Of a stretch of DNA of 64,000 bases, positions 47,695-55,817 are shown in pieces (within the stretch, counting starts at the first letter, position 1; each line of letters opens with the position of its first letter). The stretch is from Aeromicrobium sp. Root344 (GTDB taxonomy: Bacteria; Actinomycetota; Actinomycetes; Propionibacteriales; Nocardioidaceae). The translations under genes were made by a program, and so were the position numbers. Location: contig NZ_LMDH01000001.1 of assembly GCF_001425755.1 (NCBI RefSeq), positions 3,409,571 through 3,473,570 of the forward strand. The letters are read 5' to 3'. Below the pieces are notes generated by a model. That model was given only the letters and a program-made list of their open reading frames with translations. It had not been told where the DNA came from and did not search any database.

Positions 47695-47731
47695 ACATCT
47701 TCAGGAGACGGATTCGACAACGAGAAGGGTG

Positions 47732-48658
47732 ATGACGATGCGCGTGTTCGTGGCAGGTGGAGCGGGAGTTCTCGGGAGGCGACTGGTGCCGCAGCTCGTG
47801 GCGCGAGGTCACGACGTGACCGCGACGACGACGAGTGCGGCCAAGCTCGACTTCCTCGACCAGCTCGGGGCGGCGGGCGTCGTGATGGACGGACTGGACG
47901 GGGCGTCGGTCGCCGAGGCCGTCGCCGACGCCAAGCCGGACGTGATCGTGAACCAGATGACCGCCATCGCGGGCAAGCCGGACATCAAGCACATGGATCG
48001 CTGGTTCGCCACGACGAACCGGCTGCGCACCGAGGGCATCGACCACCTGCTGGCCGCCGCCGAGGCCAACAACGTGCCTCACGTGGTGGCACAGAGCTAC
48101 GGGAGCTGGAACGGCGAGCAGTCCGGTGGCTGGGTCAAGACCGAGGCGGACCCACTCAACCTGATGCCAGGCACCGTCGCGAACCCCGGCATGAAGGCCG
48201 TCCAGCACCTCGAGGACGCGGTCCTCAAGGCGGACGGAACGGTGCTGCGCTACGGGGGGTTCTACGGTCCCGGCGCCACCGACGACCAGGTCGAGCTGGT
48301 CCGCAAGCGGCAGTTCCCACTGGTCGGCAGCGGCGCCGGTCACAGCTCATGGGTGCATCTCGACGACGCGGCGAGCGCAACCGTCCTGGCCATCGAGCAG
48401 AAGGCTCGAGGGGTGTTCAACATCGTCGACGACGACCCGGCGCCCGCCAGCGAGTGGCTGCCCTACCTGGCGGAGTGCGCCGGGGCGAAGCGACCCATGC
48501 GCGTGCCGGTGTGGCTGGCCCGCCTGCTCGCCGGCCCGGTCGCCGTGTTGATGATGACGGAGGGTCGCGCGTTCTCCAACGCCAAGGCCAAGGCTGAGCT
48601 CGGTTGGGAGCTGCGCTACCCGTCGTGGCGCCAAGGCTTCAAGGAAGAGCTGGCATGA
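47732..48658 (+). CDS. NAD(P)-dependent epimerase/dehydratase family protein
   Basis: A 308-aa extended/atypical SDR with a Rossmann N-terminus (RVFVAGGAGVLGRRLVPQLV), VNQMTAIAGKP, YGGFYGPGATDDQVELVR and a substrate domain with GHSSWVHLDDAASATVL. Such epimerases are one of the three classes of genes usually controlled by ECF41 sigma factors, and its promoter fits. ATG at 47732 preceded by GAGAAGGG; a second ATG at 47738 is possible. Substrate unknown. Confidence 0.88.
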   Translation: MTMRVFVAGGAGVLGRRLVPQLVARGHDVTATTTSAAKLDFLDQLGAAGVVMDGLDGASVAEAVADAKPDVIVNQMTAIAGKPDIKHMDRWFATTNRLRTEGIDHLLAAAEANNVPHVVAQSYGSWNGEQSGGWVKTEADPLNLMPGTVANPGMKAVQHLEDAVLKADGTVLRYGGFYGPGATDDQVELVRKRQFPLVGSGAGHSSWVHLDDAASATVLAIEQKARGVFNIVDDDPAPASEWLPYLAECAGAKRPMRVPVWLARLLAGPVAVLMMTEGRAFSNAKAKAELGWELRYPSWRQGFKEELA

Positions 48659-48746
48659 GCTGCGCCGAAGACACCGCCGGCCGGGCCGAGCTACGGATGA
48701 TGCTGTGGAGCTTGGCGATCGGGGTCACCCGTGACGAGAAGTCGCC

Positions 48747-48947
48747 TCAGTCCTCAAGCAGGTCGATCGCGCCTTCGGGACAGGAGTCCGCGGCATTGCG
48801 CGCGTCGTCCACCTGGTCGGCCGGTACGTCGATGGCCTCACCTCGCGGAGTGACGTAGCCGTCCTCGTCGTACGACAGCAGGCCCTCGGCCAGCGAGTAG
48901 CAGCGACCGTGGCCACGGCAGATGGAGACGTCGACCGTGAGCTTCAT
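48747..48947 (-). CDS. [3Fe-4S] ferredoxin, P450 redox partner
   Basis: A 66-aa ferredoxin with Cys10 and Cys16 in ICRGHGRCYSLAEGL and a third Cys in SCPEGAIDL; the missing fourth cysteine of a [4Fe-4S] motif (Gly/His in its place) indicates a [3Fe-4S] cluster. It overlaps the P450 stop (ATGA), so it should deliver electrons to that P450. No ferredoxin reductase gene is adjacent. Confidence 0.92.
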   Translation of the reverse strand: MKLTVDVSICRGHGRCYSLAEGLLSYDEDGYVTPRGEAIDVPADQVDDARNAADSCPEGAIDLLED

Positions 48948-50188
48948 GACGCGGCCTCCCAGGTCAGGGGCAGGCTCAGCAGCGTCATCATCGCGCCGCC
49001 GCCCCGCTCCATCAAGGGTGTCTCGCTCGTGATGGTGAAGTCGGGGATGACCTTCAGCCACTCCTCGACGGCGACCTGCATCACGCGGCGGGCGAGGTGG
49101 GCGCCGAGGCAGCGGTGGGGGCCACCCGCGAACCCGAGGTGGTTGTTGGCCTTGCGGTCCACGACGAACTCGTCGGGGTTCTCGTAGACCCGGGGGTCCC
49201 GGTTGGCGCCGGACACGAGGCCGTAGACCATGTCGCCCTTGCTGAGCGGGCAGCCGTGGAACTCGGTGTCCTGAGCCACCTTCCGGCCGTCGCCGAAGAT
49301 GATCGTGTACATCCGCAGCGACTCCTCGACCGCGGTCGGGATGAGCTCGGGCTCGGCGATCAAGCGCTGCCGGTCAGCCGGGTTCTCGGCGAGGTGCCGG
49401 AACAGGTAGCCGAGCTGGCCGCGCGTCGTGTCGAGGCCCGCCAGCACCAGGACCGTGAGGATGTCGAGGATCAACGCGTCCCCGAGCGGCTCGTCGTCGA
49501 CCACGGAGTTGAGGAGGAGCGAGACGAAGTCGTCCTCGCGGGGGGCAGGATCGTGGCGGCGATCCTCCAGCGCCGCTTCCCAGTAGCCACGGATGCCGCC
49601 GAGGGCAGCGCCCATGGCCGCCTGCTGCTCGAGGTCGCCGCCGAAGCCGGCGAAGAAGTCCTCGACCCAGGGCACGAACAGGTCGGCGTCGGAGTTGGGC
49701 ACCCCGATGATCGTCAGGAAGATCTCGGTGGGCAGGCGCATCGCGAAGTCGGCCACGAAGTCGCACTCCCCCTTCGGCGCCAGGTCGGCGACGAGGCGGC
49801 GGCCGATCTCCTGGGCCTCCGGCGTGATCCGGTTGACGGCACTGGGCGCGAACCAGCGGCTGATCAGCTGGCGGTACTTGGCATGGTCTGGCGGGTCGAT
49901 CTGCGTCGGGACGAAGCGGTAGACCGGGTCCGGCTCCCATGGGGTGATCGACTCGCTCGAGAAGATCTCGGGGTGCTGGTACATCTCGCGGACCTCGTCG
50001 TAGCGCGTGAAGACCCAGTAGCCCTGCGCGTGGCTGTTGAAGAACGCCGGGCTGGTCTCGCGCAGCTCGTTGGCCTTCTCCCAATGCGCACCGGCCTCGA
50101 GTGGCGCCGAGGCGTCGAGGTGGATCACCGGACAACCCGTCGGCACCCTCTGGGAGATCTCGGTTCGCTCTTCAGCCGGACTGGTCAT
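48944..50188 (-). CDS. Cytochrome P450
   Basis: A 414-aa soluble bacterial P450: I-helix LVLAGLDTTRGQLG, EESLR (ExxR) and heme-binding FAGGPHRCLGAHLARR with the axial cysteine. I use the ATG at 50188; the frame stays open further upstream without RBS. Class I system with the [3Fe-4S] ferredoxin directly downstream. The substrate is unknown. A near-palindrome (GAACC, GAATTC, GGTTC) 40-56 nt upstream may be a repressor operator. Confidence 0.92.
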   Translation of the reverse strand: MTSPAEERTEISQRVPTGCPVIHLDASAPLEAGAHWEKANELRETSPAFFNSHAQGYWVFTRYDEVREMYQHPEIFSSESITPWEPDPVYRFVPTQIDPPDHAKYRQLISRWFAPSAVNRITPEAQEIGRRLVADLAPKGECDFVADFAMRLPTEIFLTIIGVPNSDADLFVPWVEDFFAGFGGDLEQQAAMGAALGGIRGYWEAALEDRRHDPAPREDDFVSLLLNSVVDDEPLGDALILDILTVLVLAGLDTTRGQLGYLFRHLAENPADRQRLIAEPELIPTAVEESLRMYTIIFGDGRKVAQDTEFHGCPLSKGDMVYGLVSGANRDPRVYENPDEFVVDRKANNHLGFAGGPHRCLGAHLARRVMQVAVEEWLKVIPDFTITSETPLMERGGGAMMTLLSLPLTWEAAS

Positions 50189-50229
50189 CGCGGTCTCGCT
50201 TCCTCGTGCGCCGCGCGATGCGTGGCCGG

Positions 50230-50251
50230 TGAGATCCTGAACCTGAATTCG
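50230..50251 (-). promoter_or_regulatory. Candidate operator upstream of the P450-ferredoxin operon
   Basis: Within 50230-50251 the sequence reads GAACC, T, GAATTC, GGTTC, a 17-bp near-palindrome with one base of asymmetry, followed by a further GGTT. It is A+T-richer than its surroundings. The binding protein, possibly TetR-type, is not in the immediate neighbourhood. Confidence 0.4.
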
Positions 50252-50345
50252 GTTCGGTTTGTGGATCTGCACTGTAACCCGCCTCACATCGGGCCGCAAT
50301 ACCCTGCAGCCTCGATCTCTCGAGCAGCCGCAAGGCGAGAATCTG

Positions 50346-50609
50346 TCAGGAAACCGGATCGGCGATGAGGCGCAGGATCCGGTCCTCCGAGACGCCCAGG
50401 GCGGCGCTGACCCGCGTCATCCCCCACTCGTCGACGAGCTCGACGAGCGAGTCACGGCGTAGTGTCCTGACCATCCGGTTCATCGCCTGCAACGTCTCGT
50501 GGACCGTGCCGAGCTCGTCGAGCCGCTCGCGTGGTGGCAGGTCGCGAAGCCAAGCCTCCAGGCGGGACCTGAGCTTCTCCATGTGATCGATGAGCTGATG
50601 GTCGGTCAT
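50346..50609 (-). CDS. Small hypothetical protein with C-terminal HTH-like region
   Basis: An 87-aa protein: helical N-terminal half (DHMEKLRSRLEAWLRDLPPR), then LVELVDEWGMTRVSAALGVS followed by EDRILRLIADP, which has the spacing of a helix-turn-helix. It could be a small regulator, perhaps of the P450 operon downstream on the same strand, but that is inference. Confidence 0.55.
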   Translation of the reverse strand: MTDHQLIDHMEKLRSRLEAWLRDLPPRERLDELGTVHETLQAMNRMVRTLRRDSLVELVDEWGMTRVSAALGVSEDRILRLIADPVS

Positions 50610-50714
50610 GGCTGCCTCGTGGAATGGGAGTGACGACGTGTCTGCTTCCGAGTCAACCACACCGCACACACTGTCTCGTACGCCCCGGGGTGCTCGCCGC
50701 GATAGCGTCGAGGC

Positions 50715-51308
50715 ATGACGTCAGATGCCGCCGAGTGGGACGCCAGGTATGCCGAGCGGAAGTCGATCTGGAGCGGCGAGCCCAACCCGCAGCTCGTCGC
50801 CGAGGCCCAGATGCTGGCGCCTGGCAGGGCGCTCGATGCCGGGTGCGGAGAGGGCGCAGACGCCGTCTGGTTGGCCGAGCAGGGCTGGGACGTCACCGCC
50901 GTCGACCTCTCCGGTGTGGCACTCGAGCGGGCTCGTAGCCAAGCCGCCGCGGCCGGCGTCAGGATCGCGTTCGAGCAGGCCGACCTCGTCGCCACTCCCC
51001 CGCAGCGCAGTACGTACGACCTGGTGTCCGCACAGTTCTTCCACCTGCCGGACCCACCTCGCTCCCAGGCGTACCGAGGGCTCGGTGCAGCCGTTGCGCC
51101 GGGCGGACACCTGCTCGTGGTGGGCCACTATCCGTCGGCGCACATCGGCAAGGACCACCCTGAACGACTCTTCACGACCGAGGAGGTCGTCGCGTTGTTC
51201 CCCGACTGGTCCGTCGTCACGGCGGAGGTCCGCGAGCGGAGGGCGATGCATCACGGCGAGCTCAGTGACCTCGTCGACGGCGTCGTGCTGCTGAGGCGCG
51301 CCGGTTAG
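50715..51308 (+). CDS. Class I SAM-dependent methyltransferase
   Basis: A 197-aa methyltransferase of the TehB/thiopurine-like type: N-terminal EWDARYAERKSIWSGEPNPQ, SAM-binding ALDAGCGEGADAVWLAEQGW (motif I), TAVDLSG (acidic loop) and YDLVSAQFFHLP (motif IV region). TAGCGT stands 6 nt before the ATG. Related proteins methylate halides, thiols or tellurite; the substrate is unknown. Confidence 0.87.
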   Translation: MTSDAAEWDARYAERKSIWSGEPNPQLVAEAQMLAPGRALDAGCGEGADAVWLAEQGWDVTAVDLSGVALERARSQAAAAGVRIAFEQADLVATPPQRSTYDLVSAQFFHLPDPPRSQAYRGLGAAVAPGGHLLVVGHYPSAHIGKDHPERLFTTEEVVALFPDWSVVTAEVRERRAMHHGELSDLVDGVVLLRRAG

Positions 51309-51339
51309 GCTGGGCGTACGACCTGAAGGAGTGATCCCG

Positions 51340-51957
51340 ATGAGCGCGCGCGACCGCAAGCGGCACGAGTACCGGGCGCGCCTCGAGGCGGAGGCGGCCG
51401 CGCCGCAGGACCACGAGGACGAGGAGTCCGAGGTCGAGGCACGCGAGCGCCGGCTCGCCAACCAGGCCCAGTGGGTCGAGCTCCAGGTCCAACAGGCGAT
51501 GCGTCGCGGCGACTTCGAGAACCTCCCCGGCACGGGCAAGCCGATCCCGGGCATCGACGCTCCGCATGATCCCGACTGGTGGCTCAAGGGGCTCATCGAA
51601 CGTGAGCGCATCACGGGCGTGCTCCCGCCGGCCCTGGCGCTGCGCACCGAGGACGCCCGCATGAACGAGACGCTCGACCGCGAGACCACGCCCGAAGGCG
51701 TTCGCCGGGTGATCGAGGACTTCAACGCCCGCATCGTCGAGGCGCGGCGCCAGCTCCAGGGCGGCCCCCCGGTCATCACCCCCTTGCGTGAGGTGGACCG
51801 CGAGATCGCGGCCTGGCAGGAGCGCCGCGACGCGCGGGTCGCCCACCAGAAGGCGGTGCTCGAGCAGATCCGCCGAGACGAGGCGGAGGCGGATCCGACG
51901 CCGTGGTGGCGCCGTCTCGTGGCCTGGTTGAGCCCACGACGCCGCCGCCTCGTCTGA
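51340..51957 (+). CDS. DUF1992 / DnaJ-C28-like protein
   Basis: A 205-aa charged helical protein. The DUF1992 core GDFENLPGTGKPIPGIDAPH with an adjacent LIERERITGVLPPALALRTE lies at about 58-105; the rest is coiled-coil-like (EDFNARIVEARRQLQGGPPV) with a basic end (WLSPRRRRL). The domain is shared with eukaryotic DNAJC28. AAGGAG precedes the ATG at 51340. Function unknown. Confidence 0.85.
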   Translation: MSARDRKRHEYRARLEAEAAAPQDHEDEESEVEARERRLANQAQWVELQVQQAMRRGDFENLPGTGKPIPGIDAPHDPDWWLKGLIERERITGVLPPALALRTEDARMNETLDRETTPEGVRRVIEDFNARIVEARRQLQGGPPVITPLREVDREIAAWQERRDARVAHQKAVLEQIRRDEAEADPTPWWRRLVAWLSPRRRRLV

Positions 51958-51988
51958 CGCCGTCGGTGGCGGCAGGCACACTGGGCTC

Positions 51989-52924
51989 ATGGTCGCGGCG
52001 TCCCAGGTCTCCCTCGCCCGCGAGCTGCGCCTCGACTCCCCCGTCGACGTACGCCTGACGTTGAGCCTGCTCCGCCGGGGTCAGGGCGATCCGACGACCC
52101 GGCGCGATGGCAGGCACCTGTGGCGCACGAGTCGCATGGCGACCGGCCCGGTCACGTACGTCCTGCAGCAGGCCGACCCCTCGCTCGTACGCGCTGAGGC
52201 CTGGGGTCCCGGCGCCGCGGAGCTGCTCGAGGGGCTCCCCGGCCTCGTTGGCGCCGAGGACGACGTCTCGGGATTCGAGCCCCGACACCCGGTCGTCGTC
52301 GATGCCTTCCACCGCCACGCCGGCCTGCGCACGCCACGCACGGGGCGCGTGCTCGAGGCTCTGATCGCCGCCGTCATCGAGCAGAAGGTTGTGGGCCTCG
52401 ACGCGTTCGCCGCATGGCGTCGGCTGCTCCTGCGCTTCGGCGAGCTGCCGCCCGGACCGGCTCCTGCCGGCATGCGGGTGTTCCCCACCGCCGAGCAGTG
52501 GGCCGCGATCCCGTCGTGGGAGTGGCACCGCGCCGGTGTCGATCCGCAGCGCGCCCGGACGGCGCAGGCCTGCGCCCGCGTCGGCCCTCAAGTCGACCGT
52601 CTCGCGACGACGCACGCCGACGATCACCAAGCGGTCTATCGCGGCCTGCGGAGCATCCCCGGAGTCGGCGTGTGGACCGCGGCCGAGGTCGGCATCAGGG
52701 CGCTCGGCGACTCCGACGCCGTGCCGTTCGGCGACTATCACGTCGCCAAGGACGTCGGCTCTGCGCTGCTCGGCCACCCGATCGATGACACAGAGCTGGC
52801 CGAGGTGCTGGAACCCTGGCGGCCACACCGTTTCAGGGTCGTCCAGCTGATCCGCCTGAGCCCGTTCGCGTCCCGCGAGCGACGCGGGCCCCGCATGCCC
52901 CGGGTCGACCATCGGCACATCTGA
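51989..52924 (+). CDS. DNA-3-methyladenine glycosylase (AlkA-like, HhH-GPD)
   Basis: A 311-aa base-excision repair glycosylase. AAVIEQKVVGLDAFAAWRRL begins the HhH-GPD domain, with the hairpin-helix-hairpin LRSIPGVGVWTAAEVGIRAL and the catalytic Asp probably in SDAVPFGDYHVAKDV. The N-terminal AlkA-type beta domain is at about 10-110. It removes alkylated bases. Follows the DUF1992 gene by 31 nt. Confidence 0.88.
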   Translation: MVAASQVSLARELRLDSPVDVRLTLSLLRRGQGDPTTRRDGRHLWRTSRMATGPVTYVLQQADPSLVRAEAWGPGAAELLEGLPGLVGAEDDVSGFEPRHPVVVDAFHRHAGLRTPRTGRVLEALIAAVIEQKVVGLDAFAAWRRLLLRFGELPPGPAPAGMRVFPTAEQWAAIPSWEWHRAGVDPQRARTAQACARVGPQVDRLATTHADDHQAVYRGLRSIPGVGVWTAAEVGIRALGDSDAVPFGDYHVAKDVGSALLGHPIDDTELAEVLEPWRPHRFRVVQLIRLSPFASRERRGPRMPRVDHRHI

Positions 52925-52967
52925 GGAGAATCGGAATGAATGCACGCCGCAACCGGTTGAGAGTGTC

Positions 52968-53513
52968 ATGACGACGACCGTGCAGGCCGTGACGCGCAAG
53001 CAGATCGACGCCGAGATCCGCCAAGCCCTTGCCGCGATCTATCTCGCCGCCTACGGCGATCCGAGCCTCCCCGAGAGCCAGCTCGACGCCGACAACTTCG
53101 TCACCTCGACGATCCGGCGGCACTCGCGACGGGCGGGCTTCCGCCTGATCCTGGCCACGACGGACGGCGAGGCTTCCGGTTACGCCTACGGGTTCACGGG
53201 CAAGCGCGGCCAGTTCTGGAGCGACTGGCTCTCCGGGGCAGCGCCGGCGGACATCGTCGAGACCTGGGTCGGCGACCACTTCGAGCTCGTCGACATCGTG
53301 GTCGACCCGAAGCATCGCGGGCAAGGCATCGCGGGTCTGCTGCACGACCGACTCGTCGAAGGGCTCCCTCAGCAGAAGGCCCTGCTCGCCACGACTCCCG
53401 ACGGCGGCGCCGCGGCGCGGCTCTACGGCGGACGCGGTTGGCAGGTCCTGGTCCCCGAGATCGACGGCGCCAAGGCGCTTTACGGCCTCGACCTCGCCGA
53501 CCGTACGGTTTGA
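52968..53513 (+). CDS. GNAT-family N-acetyltransferase
   Basis: A 181-aa acetyltransferase: IVVDPKHRGQGIAGLLHDRL is the acetyl-CoA loop (R-G-Q-G-I-A), followed by LLATTPDGGAAARLYGGRGW. Substrate unknown. It starts 43 nt after the glycosylase and precedes an MFS gene by 29 nt on the same strand. Confidence 0.85.
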   Translation: MTTTVQAVTRKQIDAEIRQALAAIYLAAYGDPSLPESQLDADNFVTSTIRRHSRRAGFRLILATTDGEASGYAYGFTGKRGQFWSDWLSGAAPADIVETWVGDHFELVDIVVDPKHRGQGIAGLLHDRLVEGLPQQKALLATTPDGGAAARLYGGRGWQVLVPEIDGAKALYGLDLADRTV

Positions 53514-53542
53514 CCACGAGGTCGCGCCCCTACAGTGAGTCC

Positions 53543-54730
53543 GTGAGCCGCTTCCCTGCGTGGCTGCGGGTCGCCGCAGCCCTGTTCGCTGTCGGGTGGG
53601 GTGCCAATCAGTTCGCCGCGATGCTGCTGGTCTATCGCGAGCACGATGGCGCCTCCAGCGAGGCCGTCACCGCGTTGTTCGGGGCGTACGCGCTGGGGCT
53701 CATCCCGGCACTCCTGATCGTCGCGCCGATCTCCGACCGGATCGGCCGCCGCCGCGTCATGCGTCCCGTGCTCGTCCTGTCGTTCATCGGGACGGTCATC
53801 CTGCTCGTCGGAGGCGGTCATCTCGGAGTGCTGCTCGTCGGTCGGCTGGTCGCGGGCATCGCGTCCGGCGCGGCGTTCGCGCCCGGAAGTGCCTGGGTCA
53901 AGGAGCTGTCGGCCGACGGACCGCCCGGCACTGGCGCACGTCGAGCGGCGCTGGCCCTGTCGGCCGGATTCGGCTCCGGTCCACTCGTCGCGGGCGTCTT
54001 TGCGCAATGGCTGCCCGGGCCCACCGTGCTGCCGTACGTGCCGCACCTCGTGCTGATGGTCGGCGTCCTCGCCCTCGCCTGGCACGCCCCTGAGCCGTTC
54101 GTGCCGAGGAGCAAGGACGAGGGCCGCCGGAGGTCGCAGGTGTGGCAGGCGATGCGGTCCCGGCGGTTCCTGCTCGGCGTGACGCTCACCGCGCCATGGG
54201 TGTTCGGCGCCGCGGCGACGAGCTTCGCGACGATCCCGACCTTCGTCGACATCGGCGTCGCACCCGTCGCGGTGACCGGGGCACTCACCGGGCTCACGTT
54301 GTGGACCGGCGTCGCGGTGCAGCCCCTGGGCAAGCGGCTCCACGACCCGCGCTTGATCATCAGCGCGGGTCTCGGTGCCGCAGCCGCTGGGCTGCTCACG
54401 GGCCTGGTGCTCGCCTCGTCGGGCGCCGCTTGGCTCGTCGTGCCCGCAGCCATGCTGCTCGGCACGGCGTACGGACTGATCCTGGTCGGCGGGCTCACGA
54501 CCATCGAGCGCTTGGCCCAGCCGGACGACCTCGGCACGCTCAACGCGGTGTTCTACAGCCTGACGTATGTCGGCTTCGCCGCGCCGCTGCTCAGCACCCT
54601 GGTGCTCAACACGATCTCACCCGAGCAGCTCATGCTGGGCGGGGTCGCGATGATCGTGCTCACGGCACCGCTGGTGCTGCTGTCGCAACCACGAGCCGGC
54701 GTCACCGTCCCGGGCCGGGCGCCCCGATGA
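53543..54730 (+). CDS. Major facilitator superfamily transporter
   Basis: A 395-aa transporter with 12 hydrophobic segments. The loop 2-3 motif ISDRIGRRRVMRPVL (MFS motif A) and GRLVAGIASGAAFAPGSAWV (drug-exporter-like) are clear. GTG start 6 nt after TACAGT (leaderless); the frame also runs open upstream. Its 3' end overlaps the convergent VOC gene by 29 nt. Probably a drug or metabolite exporter. Confidence 0.87.
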   Translation: MSRFPAWLRVAAALFAVGWGANQFAAMLLVYREHDGASSEAVTALFGAYALGLIPALLIVAPISDRIGRRRVMRPVLVLSFIGTVILLVGGGHLGVLLVGRLVAGIASGAAFAPGSAWVKELSADGPPGTGARRAALALSAGFGSGPLVAGVFAQWLPGPTVLPYVPHLVLMVGVLALAWHAPEPFVPRSKDEGRRRSQVWQAMRSRRFLLGVTLTAPWVFGAAATSFATIPTFVDIGVAPVAVTGALTGLTLWTGVAVQPLGKRLHDPRLIISAGLGAAAAGLLTGLVLASSGAAWLVVPAAMLLGTAYGLILVGGLTTIERLAQPDDLGTLNAVFYSLTYVGFAAPLLSTLVLNTISPEQLMLGGVAMIVLTAPLVLLSQPRAGVTVPGRAPR

Positions 54731-55088
54731 CCGAGAAGACGTTGCCCGACGGGTCGGTGAACCACGCGATGTCGGGTCCGTTGACCTTCATGACGCCGTC
54801 CTCGTCCTGCGGCATCCCGTCGTAGCGCTCGAACGAGACACCTCGCTCCGAGAGCTCCCTCACGGCAGCCGAGACGTCTTCGACCGGCAGGTTGAGCACC
54901 GTGAACGGCGCCGGCGCGTGCGCCTCGCCCTTGGGATAGACCAGCACGTGGTGCCCGTCGCCGAGGGCGATGTGCAGCATGCCTTCAGACTCTTCGACCT
55001 CCAGCCCGACGACGTCGGCATAGAACGCCTTGGCCGCCGCGATGTCGGCGACGGAGAACCCACTGAACGGTGTGCCGTAGGTGACCAT
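54702..55088 (-). CDS. VOC-family protein
   Basis: A 128-aa single VOC domain: GFSVADIAAAKAFYADVVGL, then HIALGDGHHVLVYPKGE and IAWFTDPSGNVFSVIG with the C-terminal metal Glu position not obvious. AAAGGACA lies before the ATG. It overlaps the convergent MFS gene, and follows an alpha/beta hydrolase gene by 17 nt on the same strand, with which it forms an operon. Confidence 0.85.
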   Translation of the reverse strand: MVTYGTPFSGFSVADIAAAKAFYADVVGLEVEESEGMLHIALGDGHHVLVYPKGEAHAPAPFTVLNLPVEDVSAAVRELSERGVSFERYDGMPQDEDGVMKVNGPDIAWFTDPSGNVFSVIGAPGPGR

Positions 55089-55105
55089 GGTGTGTCCTTT
55101 CGATC

Positions 55106-55789
55106 TCAGGTCGCGGAGACGATCGCCTCAGCGACCACGATGGGTTGGCTCAACGCAGCCAGGTGGCCGCCAGGCACCTCGGTGACCTCGATGCCCAGGC
55201 GTTCACGCGCCACTCGCTGCTGGAATGCGTAGGGGAAGAACCGGTCACTCCGTCCGGCGAGCACAGTCGTGGGGACGTCGGGCCAGGCGTCGAGCCCCCA
55301 CGGTGTGGTGAACACCGCGTCGGCCTCGTCGCGCTCCTCGTCACCCAGAGCGGCGAGTGCGTCGGCGGGTACGTCGTGCAGGAAGTAGGTCGCGAGGTCG
55401 AAGCGCGCATCCGGGTCACGCCCTTCCCGGATGTCGTGGTGGCGCCGCGCCTCGGCCGAACCGGTGGCCTCCCACCACTGCCCTGCGGTCTCGCCCGGGA
55501 GCGGGATCATGGCGTTGAGCAGGACGATCCGCGAGGTCGGCAGCCGGTCGGCCGCCCAGGACCCGCTGAACCCGCCCAGCGACTGGGCGACGAGCACGAC
55601 GTCGTCGATCCCGGCGGCCGCCTCGACGATCAGGTCGACGTAGTCCGGCAGCCCCTTGGCCGAGTCGTCGCCGGGCAGGTCGACGGCGATGCTGGACTGC
55701 CCGCGCTCGGCGAGCGCGCGGCGCACGAGGCCCCAATAGGCCGCCACCCCTCCGGCACCGGGGACCAGGACGTACGTCGGTTGAGCCAT
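55106..55789 (-). CDS. Alpha/beta-fold hydrolase
   Basis: A 227-aa hydrolase: YVLVPGAGGVAAYWGLVRRA, nucleophile elbow LVAQSLGGFSGSW (Ser in QSLGG), acid VPTTVLAGRSDRFFP and the final His in VPGGHLAALSQP. I use the ATG at 55789, 6 nt after TACGAT (leaderless); the upstream open frame has no support. Resembles esterases of the hydroxynitrile lyase-like/EstC group. Substrate unknown. Confidence 0.87.
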   Translation of the reverse strand: MAQPTYVLVPGAGGVAAYWGLVRRALAERGQSSIAVDLPGDDSAKGLPDYVDLIVEAAAGIDDVVLVAQSLGGFSGSWAADRLPTSRIVLLNAMIPLPGETAGQWWEATGSAEARRHHDIREGRDPDARFDLATYFLHDVPADALAALGDEERDEADAVFTTPWGLDAWPDVPTTVLAGRSDRFFPYAFQQRVARERLGIEVTEVPGGHLAALSQPIVVAEAIVSAT

Positions 55790-55817
55790 GAACCGATCGT
55801 AGGCCCCGGATCCGACG

